Assembly (NCBI RefSeq): GCF_900184735.1
Contig: NZ_LT855393.1
Location: 62,001-126,000 of the forward strand
DNA from: Paucisalibacillus globulus
GTDB taxonomy: Bacteria; Bacillota; Bacilli; Bacillales; Amphibacillaceae
DNA length: 64,000 bases
Reading direction: 5' to 3'
The notes below the pieces were generated by a model. It had not been told where the DNA came from and did no database searches. It saw nothing but the letters and a program-made list of their open reading frames with translations. The translations under genes were made by a program, and so were the position numbers. This document shows positions 37,076-46,351 of the stretch, in pieces. Each line of letters opens with the position of its first letter. Positions within the stretch are counted from its first letter, which is position 1.

Positions 37076-37660
37076 ATGATTACACATAAAAACTTCCCAA
37101 CCTTAGAAACTAAGAGATTATTATTGCGAAATGTAGCGATGGAAGATGTCGATTTTATTTATAAACATTTTAGCAATGAAAGAGTCTGTGAATTTCTTTA
37201 TGATGAAGAATTATTTACAAGTAAACAGGATGCAATAGAGTTTGTTGAGTGGAATAAAGATCCAGAGGAAAAGGGCTATAACCGCTGGGTATTAGTTCAA
37301 AAAGATAATCAAGAACCAATTGGAACCTGTGGTTATGATAATTGGGACAAATGGAACCATATTGCTGAAATAGGCTATGATTTATGGCATGAATATTGGG
37401 GACAGGGATATATGAAGGAAGCATTAATTAGTGCCATTGAGAGTGGATTTAATCATATGAAATTAAATAGAATTAATGCCTATGTGGCTTTAGACAATGT
37501 TAATTCTATGAAACTATTAGATAAACTAGGTTTTGTTAATGAGGGCGTCTATCGAGATAAGCATTACTTTAGGGGTAACTATTATGATCATTATTCCTAC
37601 TCTCTGTTAAAACGAGATTGGGATCCATCTAAGCATATGAAAACAGAACAGACATTATAA
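37076..37660 (+). CDS. RimJ/RimL-type GNAT acetyltransferase
   Basis: 194 aa. N-terminal LETKRLLLRNVAMEDVDFIY, middle IGYDLWHEYWGQGYMKEAL (the acetyl-CoA loop) and C-terminal NSMKLLDKLGFVNEGVYRDK match ribosomal-protein-alanine or aminoglycoside-like N-acetyltransferases. Substrate unknown. AGGAGCTG precedes the ATG. Confidence 0.88.
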   Translation: MITHKNFPTLETKRLLLRNVAMEDVDFIYKHFSNERVCEFLYDEELFTSKQDAIEFVEWNKDPEEKGYNRWVLVQKDNQEPIGTCGYDNWDKWNHIAEIGYDLWHEYWGQGYMKEALISAIESGFNHMKLNRINAYVALDNVNSMKLLDKLGFVNEGVYRDKHYFRGNYYDHYSYSLLKRDWDPSKHMKTEQTL

Positions 37661-37684
37661 AGATGCCGAAGAGGAGTTGACCCG

Positions 37685-38509
37685 ATGCTGTTTAAAAAGA
37701 ATTTCACCCAAGAGTCAGTAAATGGAGTGCGGATGGGCAACGGTTCCATCTCATTTCAAGGGATAAAATTAAATGTCCATTCTTTTTATCTTGATGGTGT
37801 GCTGATTGACTCTGGGGGTAGGTCTTTGGCAAAGCAGTTTATGCCGTTTTTCAAAGAACTAGAAATAGAGCAAATTGTCATCTCACATTACCATGAGGAC
37901 CATACCGGTTGTGCCGCTTTATTGCAAAGGGAGCAAAACGTGCCAATTTGGATGAATGACAGGATGATAGACTATTGCAAGAAGAAGCCAGATTATCCTA
38001 TGTACCGGCAATTATATTGGGGAAGGCGCCCGCCGTTTCAGGCAGAGCCAATTGGAGATTCATTTACTTCTGCCAATGCCTTATGGAAAGTGATTAAGAC
38101 CCCGGGCCACTCTCAGGACCACCTAGCATTTTTAAACAGCGAAACCGGTCAGCTCTTTACAGGTGATCTATACTGCCAAGAGAAGACAAAAGTTGTGTTG
38201 CGGGAAGAAAGCATTCCCGATATTATCGAGTCATTGCAAACCGTACTAACCTATGATTTTACTGATGCATTCTGCAGCCATGCCGGTTACTTGCATGAAG
38301 GACGTATGGCATTAAAACGAAAACTGGAGTACCTTCTGGATTTGCAAGGTAAAATCATCGAACTGTATCATGAGGGCAAGACACCCAAACAAATTAATGA
38401 AACCTTATTTCCAAAAAAGTATCCTATTATTCGTTTTTCCTCTGGTGAATGGAATTCTCTTCATATTGTGCATTCGGTGTTAAAAGAGTACCAAGAGGTA
38501 TCTTTATGA
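37685..38509 (+). CDS. MBL-fold metallo-hydrolase
   Basis: 274 aa. The metal motif ISHYHEDHTGC (HxHxDH at residues 68-73), TPGHSQDH and FTGDLYC are complete, and AFCSHAG supplies the last ligand; so a binuclear-metal beta-lactamase fold with an active hydrolase site. A C-terminal helical extension (KQINETLFPKKYP) is like glyoxalase II-type or LACTB2-like proteins. Substrate unknown. GAGGAG precedes the ATG. Confidence 0.87.
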   Translation: MLFKKNFTQESVNGVRMGNGSISFQGIKLNVHSFYLDGVLIDSGGRSLAKQFMPFFKELEIEQIVISHYHEDHTGCAALLQREQNVPIWMNDRMIDYCKKKPDYPMYRQLYWGRRPPFQAEPIGDSFTSANALWKVIKTPGHSQDHLAFLNSETGQLFTGDLYCQEKTKVVLREESIPDIIESLQTVLTYDFTDAFCSHAGYLHEGRMALKRKLEYLLDLQGKIIELYHEGKTPKQINETLFPKKYPIIRFSSGEWNSLHIVHSVLKEYQEVSL

Positions 38510-38551
38510 TTAGTGAACGACTCTACAAATGCATAACGCAATATGCAAAAG

Positions 38552-38579
38552 AGCTTGAGGTTCAACTTACCCTCAAGCT
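38552..38579. terminator. Hairpin after MBL gene
   Basis: AGCTTGAGG pairs with CCTCAAGCT; T-rich but interrupted tail. Confidence 0.5.
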
Positions 38580-38650
38580 AATTATTGTTGTTCATTAATC
38601 CGCTTTGTTGATATTCGCCATGCTGCAGATATGAAGTAAGCAATATTATA

Positions 38651-39247
38651 TTACTTGATACTACTTGATATAAACATTGATGCGTCTTGATTCATAAAAA
38701 TCCGATTCCCATGATAAAACGTCCTAATTTCAGTAGAGGCAAATCCTACATCAGATAATTGTTTTTCCAATTCTTCATGTACAAAGCCATTATGAACTTT
38801 CGGGTGATTGATTTTGTCATGTTTATCAAAGTCTACTATGATTAGCTTCCCGCCCACTTTTAATATGTCGTACAGTTCTTGTAGAATATTAATAGTATCT
38901 GGAATATGCAGGAGGACCAGTGACATGAAAATGATATCTGCTTCTAGTTTAGGCGTTTCTTGGGTGAAATCGGAGTATAATACGCTCGCATTGGTAACTC
39001 CTTTGCGAGAAATCTTACCCTCTGCAACCTCCAACATTTGTTTGGATGAATCTACTAACAATACCGTATCTACTAGGTCTGTTAACTCCAGGCTAACTAG
39101 ACCAGTACCACTCCCATAGTCTATCAAAGACTTTGATTTACTATCTTGTAATTCTGATTTTACTTCTTCCGCAATTATTTTAGCTAGTTGTTTTCTTTCT
39201 TCCGTATCATATCGCATTGCCATCTGTTCAAACACGTTATTTTCCAT
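38651..39247 (-). CDS. Class I SAM-dependent methyltransferase
   Basis: 198 aa. Motif I SLIDYGSGTGLVSLEL near residue 42, acidic motif II VLLVDSSKQML, and IIFMSLVLLHI as motif IV. Substrate unknown. It starts 17 bp after the histidine kinase stop codon on the same strand, so it is the last gene of the ABC/two-component operon; a role in modifying a drug, lipid or cell-wall target is a possibility only. Confidence 0.85.
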   Translation of the reverse strand: MENNVFEQMAMRYDTEERKQLAKIIAEEVKSELQDSKSKSLIDYGSGTGLVSLELTDLVDTVLLVDSSKQMLEVAEGKISRKGVTNASVLYSDFTQETPKLEADIIFMSLVLLHIPDTINILQELYDILKVGGKLIIVDFDKHDKINHPKVHNGFVHEELEKQLSDVGFASTEIRTFYHGNRIFMNQDASMFISSSIK

Positions 39248-39264
39248 AACCTACTTCCCTTCTT

Positions 39265-40179
39265 TCAACTCATACTTTGAATCCTATTCACAGGCATATA
39301 CAGATGAATAATAAACCATTTCCCTTGCAACTCTGCATCCATTTTTCCACTCATCTTATCTACCAGCTTTTTGGACAGGTATAGACCAAGCCCGCTTGCT
39401 TCTGTATTTGTTCTACTGGTCACCTCAGTGTAAAATCGCATAAATACTTTTTCCACGGCTATTTCGCTTTCCGCCTTAATGTCGTTTTTTACGCTAAGTA
39501 TAAGAAAATCACCATCGCGATGGTAGCTGATTACTGCTTCACTTTTAGCATAACGCAATATGTTTTGTACCATATTTTGCAGGACGCGGGTGAGCATGAT
39601 CTTGTCCGCAATAACCTGACTTTCACATACGTCTTCCGGAAAGTGAACCTCAATGTTCTTTTCTAGTAATTGTGCGTAAAAAGATAAGAAAATATCTTCC
39701 ACTAAATTAGGAAGGGACATGGAGACTAAGGTTAGGGCTTTCTGATTCGTTTCCATCTGTGCTAAGTCATAGAACTGATCGGTCATCTCGAGCAATCGTT
39801 TGACTGCGTGTTCGATAATGGTTAAGTACTCTGCTCGTTTTGCTTCATCGGTTGTGGCATGTAATAGTTGAACATAGCCATGGATCGATGTAAGTGGTGT
39901 ACGCAAGTCATGGGATAGCCCAGCGATAGTTAATTTCACATTCTCTTCCATGTTCTTAGCGAGACGCTGCTTTTCTTCATAGCTATCGACCATTCGATTT
40001 AGTTCATCGATTAAATCAAGTAATGTCCTTTCTCGAAAATCAAGTGAAAGTCTATTGCCGTAACTTGAACGAGTAGGAAGCTCCTTCACTTCCCGCTGTA
40101 CTTTTTTTATCTCCCGCTTTAAGAAGAATATGTAAAAAAGGAGCGCTAATGATAGTAAGAAAAATATCCATCCCCACAT
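39265..40179 (-). CDS. Sensor histidine kinase
   Basis: 304 aa. One N-terminal transmembrane helix with almost no outside domain, then the phosphoacceptor box LSHDLRTPLTSIHGY (His 90), an N box (NMVQNILRYA) and the G box SGLGLYLSKKL. Kinases without a sensory domain next to an ABC transporter usually sense through the transporter, as in peptide-antibiotic detoxification modules. Lies 20 bp after the regulator gene, its cognate partner. Confidence 0.9.
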   Translation of the reverse strand: MWGWIFFLLSLALLFYIFFLKREIKKVQREVKELPTRSSYGNRLSLDFRERTLLDLIDELNRMVDSYEEKQRLAKNMEENVKLTIAGLSHDLRTPLTSIHGYVQLLHATTDEAKRAEYLTIIEHAVKRLLEMTDQFYDLAQMETNQKALTLVSMSLPNLVEDIFLSFYAQLLEKNIEVHFPEDVCESQVIADKIMLTRVLQNMVQNILRYAKSEAVISYHRDGDFLILSVKNDIKAESEIAVEKVFMRFYTEVTSRTNTEASGLGLYLSKKLVDKMSGKMDAELQGKWFIIHLYMPVNRIQSMS

Positions 40180-40199
40180 GTCATGAACACTCCCTTCGT

Positions 40200-40871
40200 T
40201 TAATCAAATCGAAATCCTATGCCCCAGATTGTCTTGATATAGTTTGCTTCAGCTGCGTTTAACTTATTTCGCAAATTGCTTATATGCATGTTGATCGTTT
40301 TATCACTATCAAAGAACGGTTCATTCCAAACACTTTCATAAATATTGGCTCGGCTATATACCTTCTGCGGGTTTTCAAGAAATAATAGAAGGATTTCATA
40401 CTCGCGTCCTGTAAGGTGGATTAATTGGTCCTTCACCTTTACTTCTCGTGTATCCAGATCGACTTGAATATCGTTGTATTGTACTTCCTTTCGATTACTG
40501 GCGGAAGACGATGTCGCATGACGCAATTGAATATTAATTCTTGCAAGTAGTTCCTTTACATCAAAGGGTTTGGTGATGTAATCATCCGCTCCGTTCATTA
40601 ATAGCTCTACTTTCGAAGTTTGGTCATGGTTTGCTGATATGACAATAACAGGAATAGAAGCTTGTTTTCTAAATGCTTGAAGGAGCTCCTCTCCATCCAT
40701 ACCAGGAAGCATTAAGTCTAAAAGAACCAAATCGATAGGTTGTTGTTCGAACACCAATTTCCCTTCCGTACCCGAGTAGGCACTTACGGTAAGAAATCCA
40801 TGCAGTTCAAGAGTTTCTTTTATAAGAGAGTGAATCGTAACATCATCTTCTACAATTAATATCGTTGCCAT
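40200..40871 (-). CDS. OmpR-family response regulator
   Basis: 223 aa. Receiver domain with acidic pair EDD, phosphorylated Asp 52 (LVLLDLMLPGMDGEE) and Lys in TKPFDVKELLARI, then a winged-helix DNA-binding domain ending YIKTIWGIGFRFD. ATG at 40871 is taken because AGGTTGATC fits; the frame extends three codons to a TTG. Between the permease (10-bp gap) and kinase genes; it likely drives the ABC genes. Confidence 0.93.
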   Translation of the reverse strand: MATILIVEDDVTIHSLIKETLELHGFLTVSAYSGTEGKLVFEQQPIDLVLLDLMLPGMDGEELLQAFRKQASIPVIVISANHDQTSKVELLMNGADDYITKPFDVKELLARINIQLRHATSSSASNRKEVQYNDIQVDLDTREVKVKDQLIHLTGREYEILLLFLENPQKVYSRANIYESVWNEPFFDSDKTINMHISNLRNKLNAAEANYIKTIWGIGFRFD

Positions 40872-40881
40872 ATAGATCAAC

Positions 40882-41661
40882 CTACTTTATATCTGTTCGA
40901 TTAAATAAGATAATACCTAATGTGGATGATAATAGAATAGTGATAAGACTCACTAGATTCATTTCTGGATAGGTAGCTAATCCTTCAATGCTAGCAAAAT
41001 CATAATAAAACAAGAATGTTTCTGTAAACCAGTCTGAAACATGTTTAAAGTTTTCTGTCTGTTGAAAGATATCAGGTAAAAAACCGGTAGCAATCGTATA
41101 AAGAAAACACCATACCATGGATACACCACTATTCTTAGTTTGAAAACTAATCATGACATAGACCGAAACATTAGCCAGGATTAATAAATATAACGTACTA
41201 AACGTTTTCATTGCATATGGAAGGTAATTACTAATTTCGGCAACACTTCCAAAGCCAAATACTATGGAAAAGCTTATCATACCCATTGCCGTTAATACAA
41301 ACACCCCAAGTAAAGAAACAATCGCTGCGGTCGCCAATTTGGATAAATAATAATGCATACGGCTACGTCCTAATGACAAGGCATTTCGGATGGTACCATT
41401 TTGAAATTCTTCTCCAATAAAGAAACTTATAAATGCACTAATCACTAGTAATATCGTAAGTCCATTTTTATCTATCATAAGAATACCTGATGCACCATTA
41501 ATAACGGTATCAACTGCCTGGACGAGTTCCTTCCCATTGGAAACATTTAATTGCGTATTCACTACTTGAATAATAGGTAGCAAAAGAAAAATACCAATTA
41601 CAATCATTAATTTTTTACTTCGTGATAATTTAATTTTTTCTGCGGCCAATAGATTAAACAT
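40882..41661 (-). CDS. ABC-2-type transporter permease
   Basis: 259 aa with six transmembrane helices (first at about 18-36, then five after residue 60) and the EEFQNGTIRNALSLGRSR cytoplasmic motif typical of ABC-2 permeases from bacitracin or lantibiotic self-protection systems. Its start overlaps the ATPase gene by 8 nt, so the two are translationally coupled. Confidence 0.9.
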   Translation of the reverse strand: MFNLLAAEKIKLSRSKKLMIVIGIFLLLPIIQVVNTQLNVSNGKELVQAVDTVINGASGILMIDKNGLTILLVISAFISFFIGEEFQNGTIRNALSLGRSRMHYYLSKLATAAIVSLLGVFVLTAMGMISFSIVFGFGSVAEISNYLPYAMKTFSTLYLLILANVSVYVMISFQTKNSGVSMVWCFLYTIATGFLPDIFQQTENFKHVSDWFTETFLFYYDFASIEGLATYPEMNLVSLITILLSSTLGIILFNRTDIK

Positions 41662-42571
41662 GACGGTTTCCTCCTGTTAATTGCAAGAAATAATCCTCTA
41701 ATTTCTGTCTAGTTGTACCAATCCGCGATACATCCAAATTAGCTAAGACCAATGAACGGTTTATTGTAGCTACATCGTCTAAGCGTTCATAAATATGAAT
41801 CTCCGTTTTACTTTTTACTTCATAATCCTTTACCCCTAATTCGTCTAATACGGTAACTGCCTGTTGTACTTCTGAAGTCTCTAGTTCAACATATTGACGA
41901 GTTTCAAGTGCAAGGTCTTCTTTGGATATTTCCTTAATGATTTTCCCCTTATGTAAGATACCGTAGTGGGTCGCTATCTGTGAAAGTTCATCAAGCAAGT
42001 GGCTCGATAGCAAGACCGTGATCCCCCGTTCGTTCACCAATCGTTGAATGATTTCTCGCATTTCCACAATTCCAGAAGGGTCTAGACCATTAGTCGGCTC
42101 ATCTAAAATTAAGAATTCCGGATTTGTGATCAGAGTAGATGCAATCGCTAAACGTTGTCGCATCCCTAATGAAAAGTTCTTCGCCTTTTTCTTCCCGGTA
42201 TGTTCTAGCTTCATTAAGTGAAGTAAGTCATCAATCTCTCGTTCACTAACCCCACCATTTGCTGCTTGGACACGCAGGTTTTCACGGGCTGTTAACTCCG
42301 GATAAAGTGCAGGTGTCTCAATCGATTGTCCCATTCTTCTTCGTGCATGTTGGAGTCCTTTCTTATCGGTTTCGCCGAACAACTCCATCTTGCCTTCATC
42401 GGTAGTAATCAACCCCATAATAATGCGCATAAACGTTGATTTACCCGCACCATTCTCCCCGATTAAGCCATATATCATTCCGCGTTTAATCTCGATGGAA
42501 ACTTTATCAAGAGCTTTGTGTTTACCATATATTTTGGAGACATTCATTGATTTAAGAATTGTTTCTGACAT
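41654..42571 (-). CDS. ABC transporter ATP-binding protein (BcrA-like)
   Basis: 305 aa. Walker A GENGAGKST, signature NFSLGMRQR, Walker B FLILDEPTNGLDP and the switch His in LLSSHLLDEL. The C-terminal 80 residues form the extra domain usual in BcrA/lantibiotic immunity ATPases. First gene of the five-gene operon ATPase-permease-regulator-kinase-methyltransferase, probably protecting the envelope against peptide antibiotics (inference from layout). Confidence 0.93.
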   Translation of the reverse strand: MSETILKSMNVSKIYGKHKALDKVSIEIKRGMIYGLIGENGAGKSTFMRIIMGLITTDEGKMELFGETDKKGLQHARRRMGQSIETPALYPELTARENLRVQAANGGVSEREIDDLLHLMKLEHTGKKKAKNFSLGMRQRLAIASTLITNPEFLILDEPTNGLDPSGIVEMREIIQRLVNERGITVLLSSHLLDELSQIATHYGILHKGKIIKEISKEDLALETRQYVELETSEVQQAVTVLDELGVKDYEVKSKTEIHIYERLDDVATINRSLVLANLDVSRIGTTRQKLEDYFLQLTGGNRHV

Positions 42572-42663
42572 AACTAATCATCCTTTTATTTGTTGATAAG
42601 ATTAGTATAGGGAACAAGTTTAAATAAATAGACTAGTAAAGTATAAAGAAAGTGTAAAGAAAC

Positions 42664-42679
42664 GAACCTGTCCCCACGG
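42664..42679. repeat. Dispersed palindrome family, half copy
   Basis: GAACCTGTCCCCACGG, the right arm only, just upstream of the SDR promoter. Confidence 0.7.
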
Positions 42680-42700
42680 CATCTAGGCAGAAAACTTGAA

Positions 42701-42729
42701 TTAACTTCCTTCCGTGTTAAAATTATAAT
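42701..42729 (+). promoter_or_regulatory. Sigma-A promoter for SDR gene
   Basis: TTAACT, 17-bp spacer, TATAAT; implies an untranslated leader of about 120 nt before 42859. Confidence 0.55.
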
Positions 42730-42858
42730 TAAATCAAATATCTCGAATTAGAAATAATTATAGAAATGTAGGAGTAATAATATCCTGCTGACAAATAATA
42801 AGTTCGAGATACATGATTCCATTATCTAAAATCATTCTAAATATTGGGGGAAAACATC

Positions 42859-43602
42859 ATGGGTAAACTTGACGGTAAAGTAGCCATTATTACAGGTGCA
42901 GCACAAGGTATGGGTGCTATGCATGCTCGTAAATTTGTAGAAGAAGGCGCGAAAGTAGCAATCACAGATCTTAACTTAGAAGGTGCACAACAATTAACTG
43001 AGGAGTTAGGAGAAAGCGCAATAGCTCTTCAATTAGACGTAGCTAATGAAGATAACTGGGTAGACGTTGTTGCAAAAACAGAAGAAGCGTTTGGTCCAAT
43101 CAACGTTTTAGTAAACAATGCTGGAATCGGTATCTTCAAAACACTAGAAGAATTAACAGTGAAAGACTTCGAACTAACATTTAAAGTGGACGAGCTTGGT
43201 GTATTCTTAGGAATGCAAAAAGTACTTCCTTCCATGAAAAAAGCTGGCGTAGGTTCTATTGTTAACATTTCATCAGTAGATGGACTAGTAAGTGCGCCAA
43301 CCGCAATCGCTTATAGTGCTTCGAAACATGCTGTAACCGGTATGACAAAAGGGGCAGCTGCAGAGCTTGGACAACATAACATTCGTGTCAATTCCGTACA
43401 CCCAGGAATTATTAAAACACCAATGGCGGACCAACCTGATGTTGAAGCATACTTGAAGCAATTAGAACAAGATATTCCATTAAGAAGAAGAGCAGAAGTA
43501 GAAGAGGTTTCTAATTTAGTAGTTTACCTTGCTTCTGATGATTCTAGCTATTCCACTGGAGCACAATTTGTAGTAGATGGCGGAATGATTTCTGACCTAT
43601 AA
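42859..43602 (+). CDS. Short-chain dehydrogenase/reductase
   Basis: 247 aa, classical SDR: cofactor loop ITGAAQGMGAMHARKF, NNAG, catalytic Ser in NISSVDG and YSASK (Tyr-x3-Lys). The C-terminal STGAQFVVDGG motif closes the fold. An Asp at the end of beta-2 (AITDLN) suggests NAD rather than NADP. Substrate could be a sugar, steroid-like or alcohol compound. ATG at 42859 follows TTGGGGGAAAA. The codon usage looks highly biased, suggesting good expression. Confidence 0.9.
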   Translation: MGKLDGKVAIITGAAQGMGAMHARKFVEEGAKVAITDLNLEGAQQLTEELGESAIALQLDVANEDNWVDVVAKTEEAFGPINVLVNNAGIGIFKTLEELTVKDFELTFKVDELGVFLGMQKVLPSMKKAGVGSIVNISSVDGLVSAPTAIAYSASKHAVTGMTKGAAAELGQHNIRVNSVHPGIIKTPMADQPDVEAYLKQLEQDIPLRRRAEVEEVSNLVVYLASDDSSYSTGAQFVVDGGMISDL

Positions 43603-43608
43603 TAATTG

Positions 43609-43635
43609 AAAAAGACCCCTAGGGGTCTTTTTTTT
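43609..43635 (+). terminator. Terminator after SDR
   Basis: AAAGACCCCTAGGGGTCTTT self-complementary hairpin with T8. Confidence 0.88.
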
Positions 43636-43647
43636 CGTGCACTTATA

Positions 43648-43664
43648 CCACGGGGACAGTTCCC
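43648..43664. repeat. Dispersed palindrome family, half copy
   Basis: CCACGGGGACAGTTCCC, left arm only, between SDR terminator and staygreen gene. Confidence 0.7.
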
Positions 43665-43711
43665 AAGCCTTCCTAATATAATGTTTTATTAAATAATTGG
43701 AGCTGATTACT

Positions 43712-44164
43712 ATGAGCAACTTTAAACCGGAAAAGTTAACAACCGAGTATGTAGATGGTGTATCAGCTATTGGACCACTCTTCTCGCGCCGATATACCTT
43801 AACCCATTCGGATTTTACTGGCGACTTATTTCTCACTATAGGAACGCAATTTACCTGGGAGAAACTTAATCCAATGGGGGACGAAGTTTTAGGGGAATGG
43901 TTAACAAATGGAGAACATATGGTGTATTGTGTTTATGTACAGGTAGATAAATCACCATATAACGAAAGCGAATCAAAGAAACGTCATGAAGTCTTTAGAC
44001 GCGAATTACCACTGGCATTAGAAGCTATTCGTTATGGCGATCAGAAATTATTTTCTTTCTACCCAAATCTTGATTTTGTACCAATCTTTGTACATTTTAT
44101 ATCAGTATTTCCTCAGTCTTCCGGTCAAGAAAACTGGGGTGAATTTCAAAGATATAGATTGTAA
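43712..44164 (+). CDS. Staygreen-family protein
   Basis: 150 aa. FKPEKLTTEYVDGVSAIGP, SRRYTLTHSDFTGDLFLTIG and GEWLTNGEHMVYCVYVQVD match bacterial homologues of plant STAY-GREEN, the enzyme that removes magnesium from chlorophyll a. This organism should have no chlorophyll, so the native substrate is open (another metallo-tetrapyrrole is conceivable, inference). ATG at 43712 lies nine bases after TTGGAG. Flanked by palindrome copies on both sides; convergent with the M6 protease. Confidence 0.78.
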   Translation: MSNFKPEKLTTEYVDGVSAIGPLFSRRYTLTHSDFTGDLFLTIGTQFTWEKLNPMGDEVLGEWLTNGEHMVYCVYVQVDKSPYNESESKKRHEVFRRELPLALEAIRYGDQKLFSFYPNLDFVPIFVHFISVFPQSSGQENWGEFQRYRL

Positions 44165-44168
44165 AAAG

Positions 44169-44221
44169 TACCGCGGGGACAGGTTCCTCGGCTTATGAGC
44201 CAAGGTACCTGTCCCCATGGT
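44169..44221. repeat. Dispersed palindrome family, full copy
   Basis: ACCGCGGGGACAGGTTCCTCGGCT, loop, AGCCAAGGTACCTGTCCCCATGGT, then TTTTCTTTTT. Sits 5 bp after the staygreen stop codon between convergent genes and may act as a terminator. Confidence 0.9.
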
Positions 44222-44234
44222 TTTCTTTTTAATC

Positions 44235-46061
44235 TTATTTTTTATTCTTATTTTTACCATAGAAGAATTTAGCGGTTACCGATCCGTCTTCATTTTCTAC
44301 AATATCTGTTACATGGATTCCAGAATCAGCCGGTGTATTTCCATAGCCTTTCCAGAAATAGTAGGAACCTGTATGAACATTTTTAGAGTTAGGTGTTAGC
44401 TGAGATCCTGTTTGGAAGAAGTCACCTGAATCACCACGGTTTACGTATTTCTCTAAATCATACTTCCCATCTGCTTGAAGAACTGACAAACCATAATGTG
44501 TAACCACGGTACCGTCGCTTGCAACTTCAGATTGGTTATACTGGAATCGCTTATTCATCCAGTTTTCCACATTATTCACACGGAATCCTGCTGTTTGATA
44601 TAGGCTAATAATGTTTTCATCCACATGCCAAGCTACTAACCCGTGTGAGTCTTCGCCTTGGCGGATTAGCCCTTTGTTAAACCCACTTTGTTGGACATTT
44701 TCAAATAAGAAATACTCTGTCCCATTGGAACCAGGCACTTCCATTTTAACGATTCCGTTATCAGCATCTGCCTGATCAACAGGAGGTAAGGTAATTTCTT
44801 GTTTACCATCTTCAGGTGTTACTTGAATTGGGTTTACCCACCCTAAGAAAATCTTAGAGAATGGATCAAAGTGTGTCGGTGAGTTTCCAGAATAAGGTGC
44901 AGCATCTGGATAACGCATCCACGATCCACCCGCCATCATCGAATAGTTACCAACACCTTCTGATGAATAAGTCGTATCATAGAAATCTGGTAGTCCAAGA
45001 GCATGACCAAATTCATGAGCATATACTCCAGTTTGAGCTGGGAATGGACCTTGTTTCAAAGCCTCATCATACTCACCTGTTGCAGCGTTATATCCCGCAA
45101 CGTTTCCGCCAATACCCGGTTGAATATTGTAGTTGTTTACCACAACACCATCATACGTCATATCCTCTGCAACAGTACGATCAATCCACTCAGCTTGACT
45201 GACTCCTTCAATCACATCTGGTGTTAATCCTGTTTCATAGTATTTCCCATAGTAAAGGGCACTTAATAGATTCCACTTATGAGACCAGAACTGTGCAGGA
45301 TCACTACTAAACTCAGCACCTGTACCTTCATGAATGACGAACACATTCGGAACTTCCCCGTCTTCAGCATATTGAGAGAAATCCACTTGTTCATCCGCTG
45401 CTTTTAATAGATCACGGATGAATTCACCTGTGTGTGCATCCCCGTTCACATTCCCAAATACATACGTACCATTTTCTGCATAGGTACCCTCTTGATCTAA
45501 GTAATAGGAAGCCCCTTTTGGTAGCTCAACCCATACGAACTCTGTATTTTCTTTACGTACTAGATTTACTGCCCCATAACTAGATTCCTTATAAGCATTT
45601 TGCATCGTCCGATCCTTTGGTACATCTGGACCGTCATATTGCTTAAATACATCTAGTTCATATGGATTGTACTCCGTACCAAAGATTAAATCCTCATAGT
45701 ATTCGGCAGGAACTTGTCCTTCCATGTCCCCAATTGGTTCATCACCATCTTTATACTTCGCTAATAATACAAGTACGGGTACATCCCCTTTTGTCTCGCT
45801 ATAGGCAACACGATTATCCCCTGCTTGCTGGAACTTTTTACCGTGATTCGCCATTTTTTCAGTTGGATCTACTTTGGAGACATCAATCCCTAGCTCCCTC
45901 GCTTTATCAGCCAAATCCGGAGATACCCCCACATAGGTTGCTGGGCTGAAATCATACTGACTTGTTTTCTCTGCGGTCGAATCGCTTAATTGCAGACCCG
46001 AGAACACAACGCCACCTGCTAAAGCAAGAACCAACCCTACTTTCGATAGGACTTTCAACAA
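44235..46061 (-). CDS. M6-family (immune inhibitor A-like) secreted metalloprotease
   Basis: 608 aa from a TTG at 46061, eight bases after AAGGGG; a GTG three codons earlier overlaps the ribosome site. An N-terminal hydrophobic signal (VGLVLALAGGVVFSG) is followed by a propeptide-like segment and the M6 catalytic domain with AHEFGHALGLPD (HExxHxxGxxD, near residue 350) and NYSMMAGGSW as the Met-turn. InhA-type proteases cleave antibacterial peptides and matrix proteins. Shorter than B. cereus InhA (about 790), lacking the C-terminal extension. Secreted. Confidence 0.9.
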   Translation of the reverse strand: MLKVLSKVGLVLALAGGVVFSGLQLSDSTAEKTSQYDFSPATYVGVSPDLADKARELGIDVSKVDPTEKMANHGKKFQQAGDNRVAYSETKGDVPVLVLLAKYKDGDEPIGDMEGQVPAEYYEDLIFGTEYNPYELDVFKQYDGPDVPKDRTMQNAYKESSYGAVNLVRKENTEFVWVELPKGASYYLDQEGTYAENGTYVFGNVNGDAHTGEFIRDLLKAADEQVDFSQYAEDGEVPNVFVIHEGTGAEFSSDPAQFWSHKWNLLSALYYGKYYETGLTPDVIEGVSQAEWIDRTVAEDMTYDGVVVNNYNIQPGIGGNVAGYNAATGEYDEALKQGPFPAQTGVYAHEFGHALGLPDFYDTTYSSEGVGNYSMMAGGSWMRYPDAAPYSGNSPTHFDPFSKIFLGWVNPIQVTPEDGKQEITLPPVDQADADNGIVKMEVPGSNGTEYFLFENVQQSGFNKGLIRQGEDSHGLVAWHVDENIISLYQTAGFRVNNVENWMNKRFQYNQSEVASDGTVVTHYGLSVLQADGKYDLEKYVNRGDSGDFFQTGSQLTPNSKNVHTGSYYFWKGYGNTPADSGIHVTDIVENEDGSVTAKFFYGKNKNKK

Positions 46062-46289
46062 GATAACCACCCCTTAAACGTTAATATAAGGACTAGTGTA
46101 TCAGAATAATCAGTGAATTAGGGAAAAATATATTGACAGGTTTCGACAACATGTCTTTAGAAAACTGTAGAAATGATATAAAACTACTAAACTTTCTGCT
46201 GATTTTTTTGCGAAAATAGACCTAATTATCTATTTTTTCTAGATTCTCTTGTCGTTCTATGTAAAAAAGTATTTTTATTAAATAAAAGA

Positions 46290-46338
46290 ACCGCGGGGAC
46301 AGGTACCTTGGAATTAGCCAAGGTACCTGTCCCCGCGT
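46290..46338. repeat. Dispersed palindrome family, full copy
   Basis: AACCGCGGGGACAGGTACCTTGG, short loop, CCAAGGTACCTGTCCCCGCGTT: a near-perfect hairpin 14 bp past the stop of the TPR-like gene. Confidence 0.9.
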
Positions 46339-46351
46339 TGTTCTTCATTTA

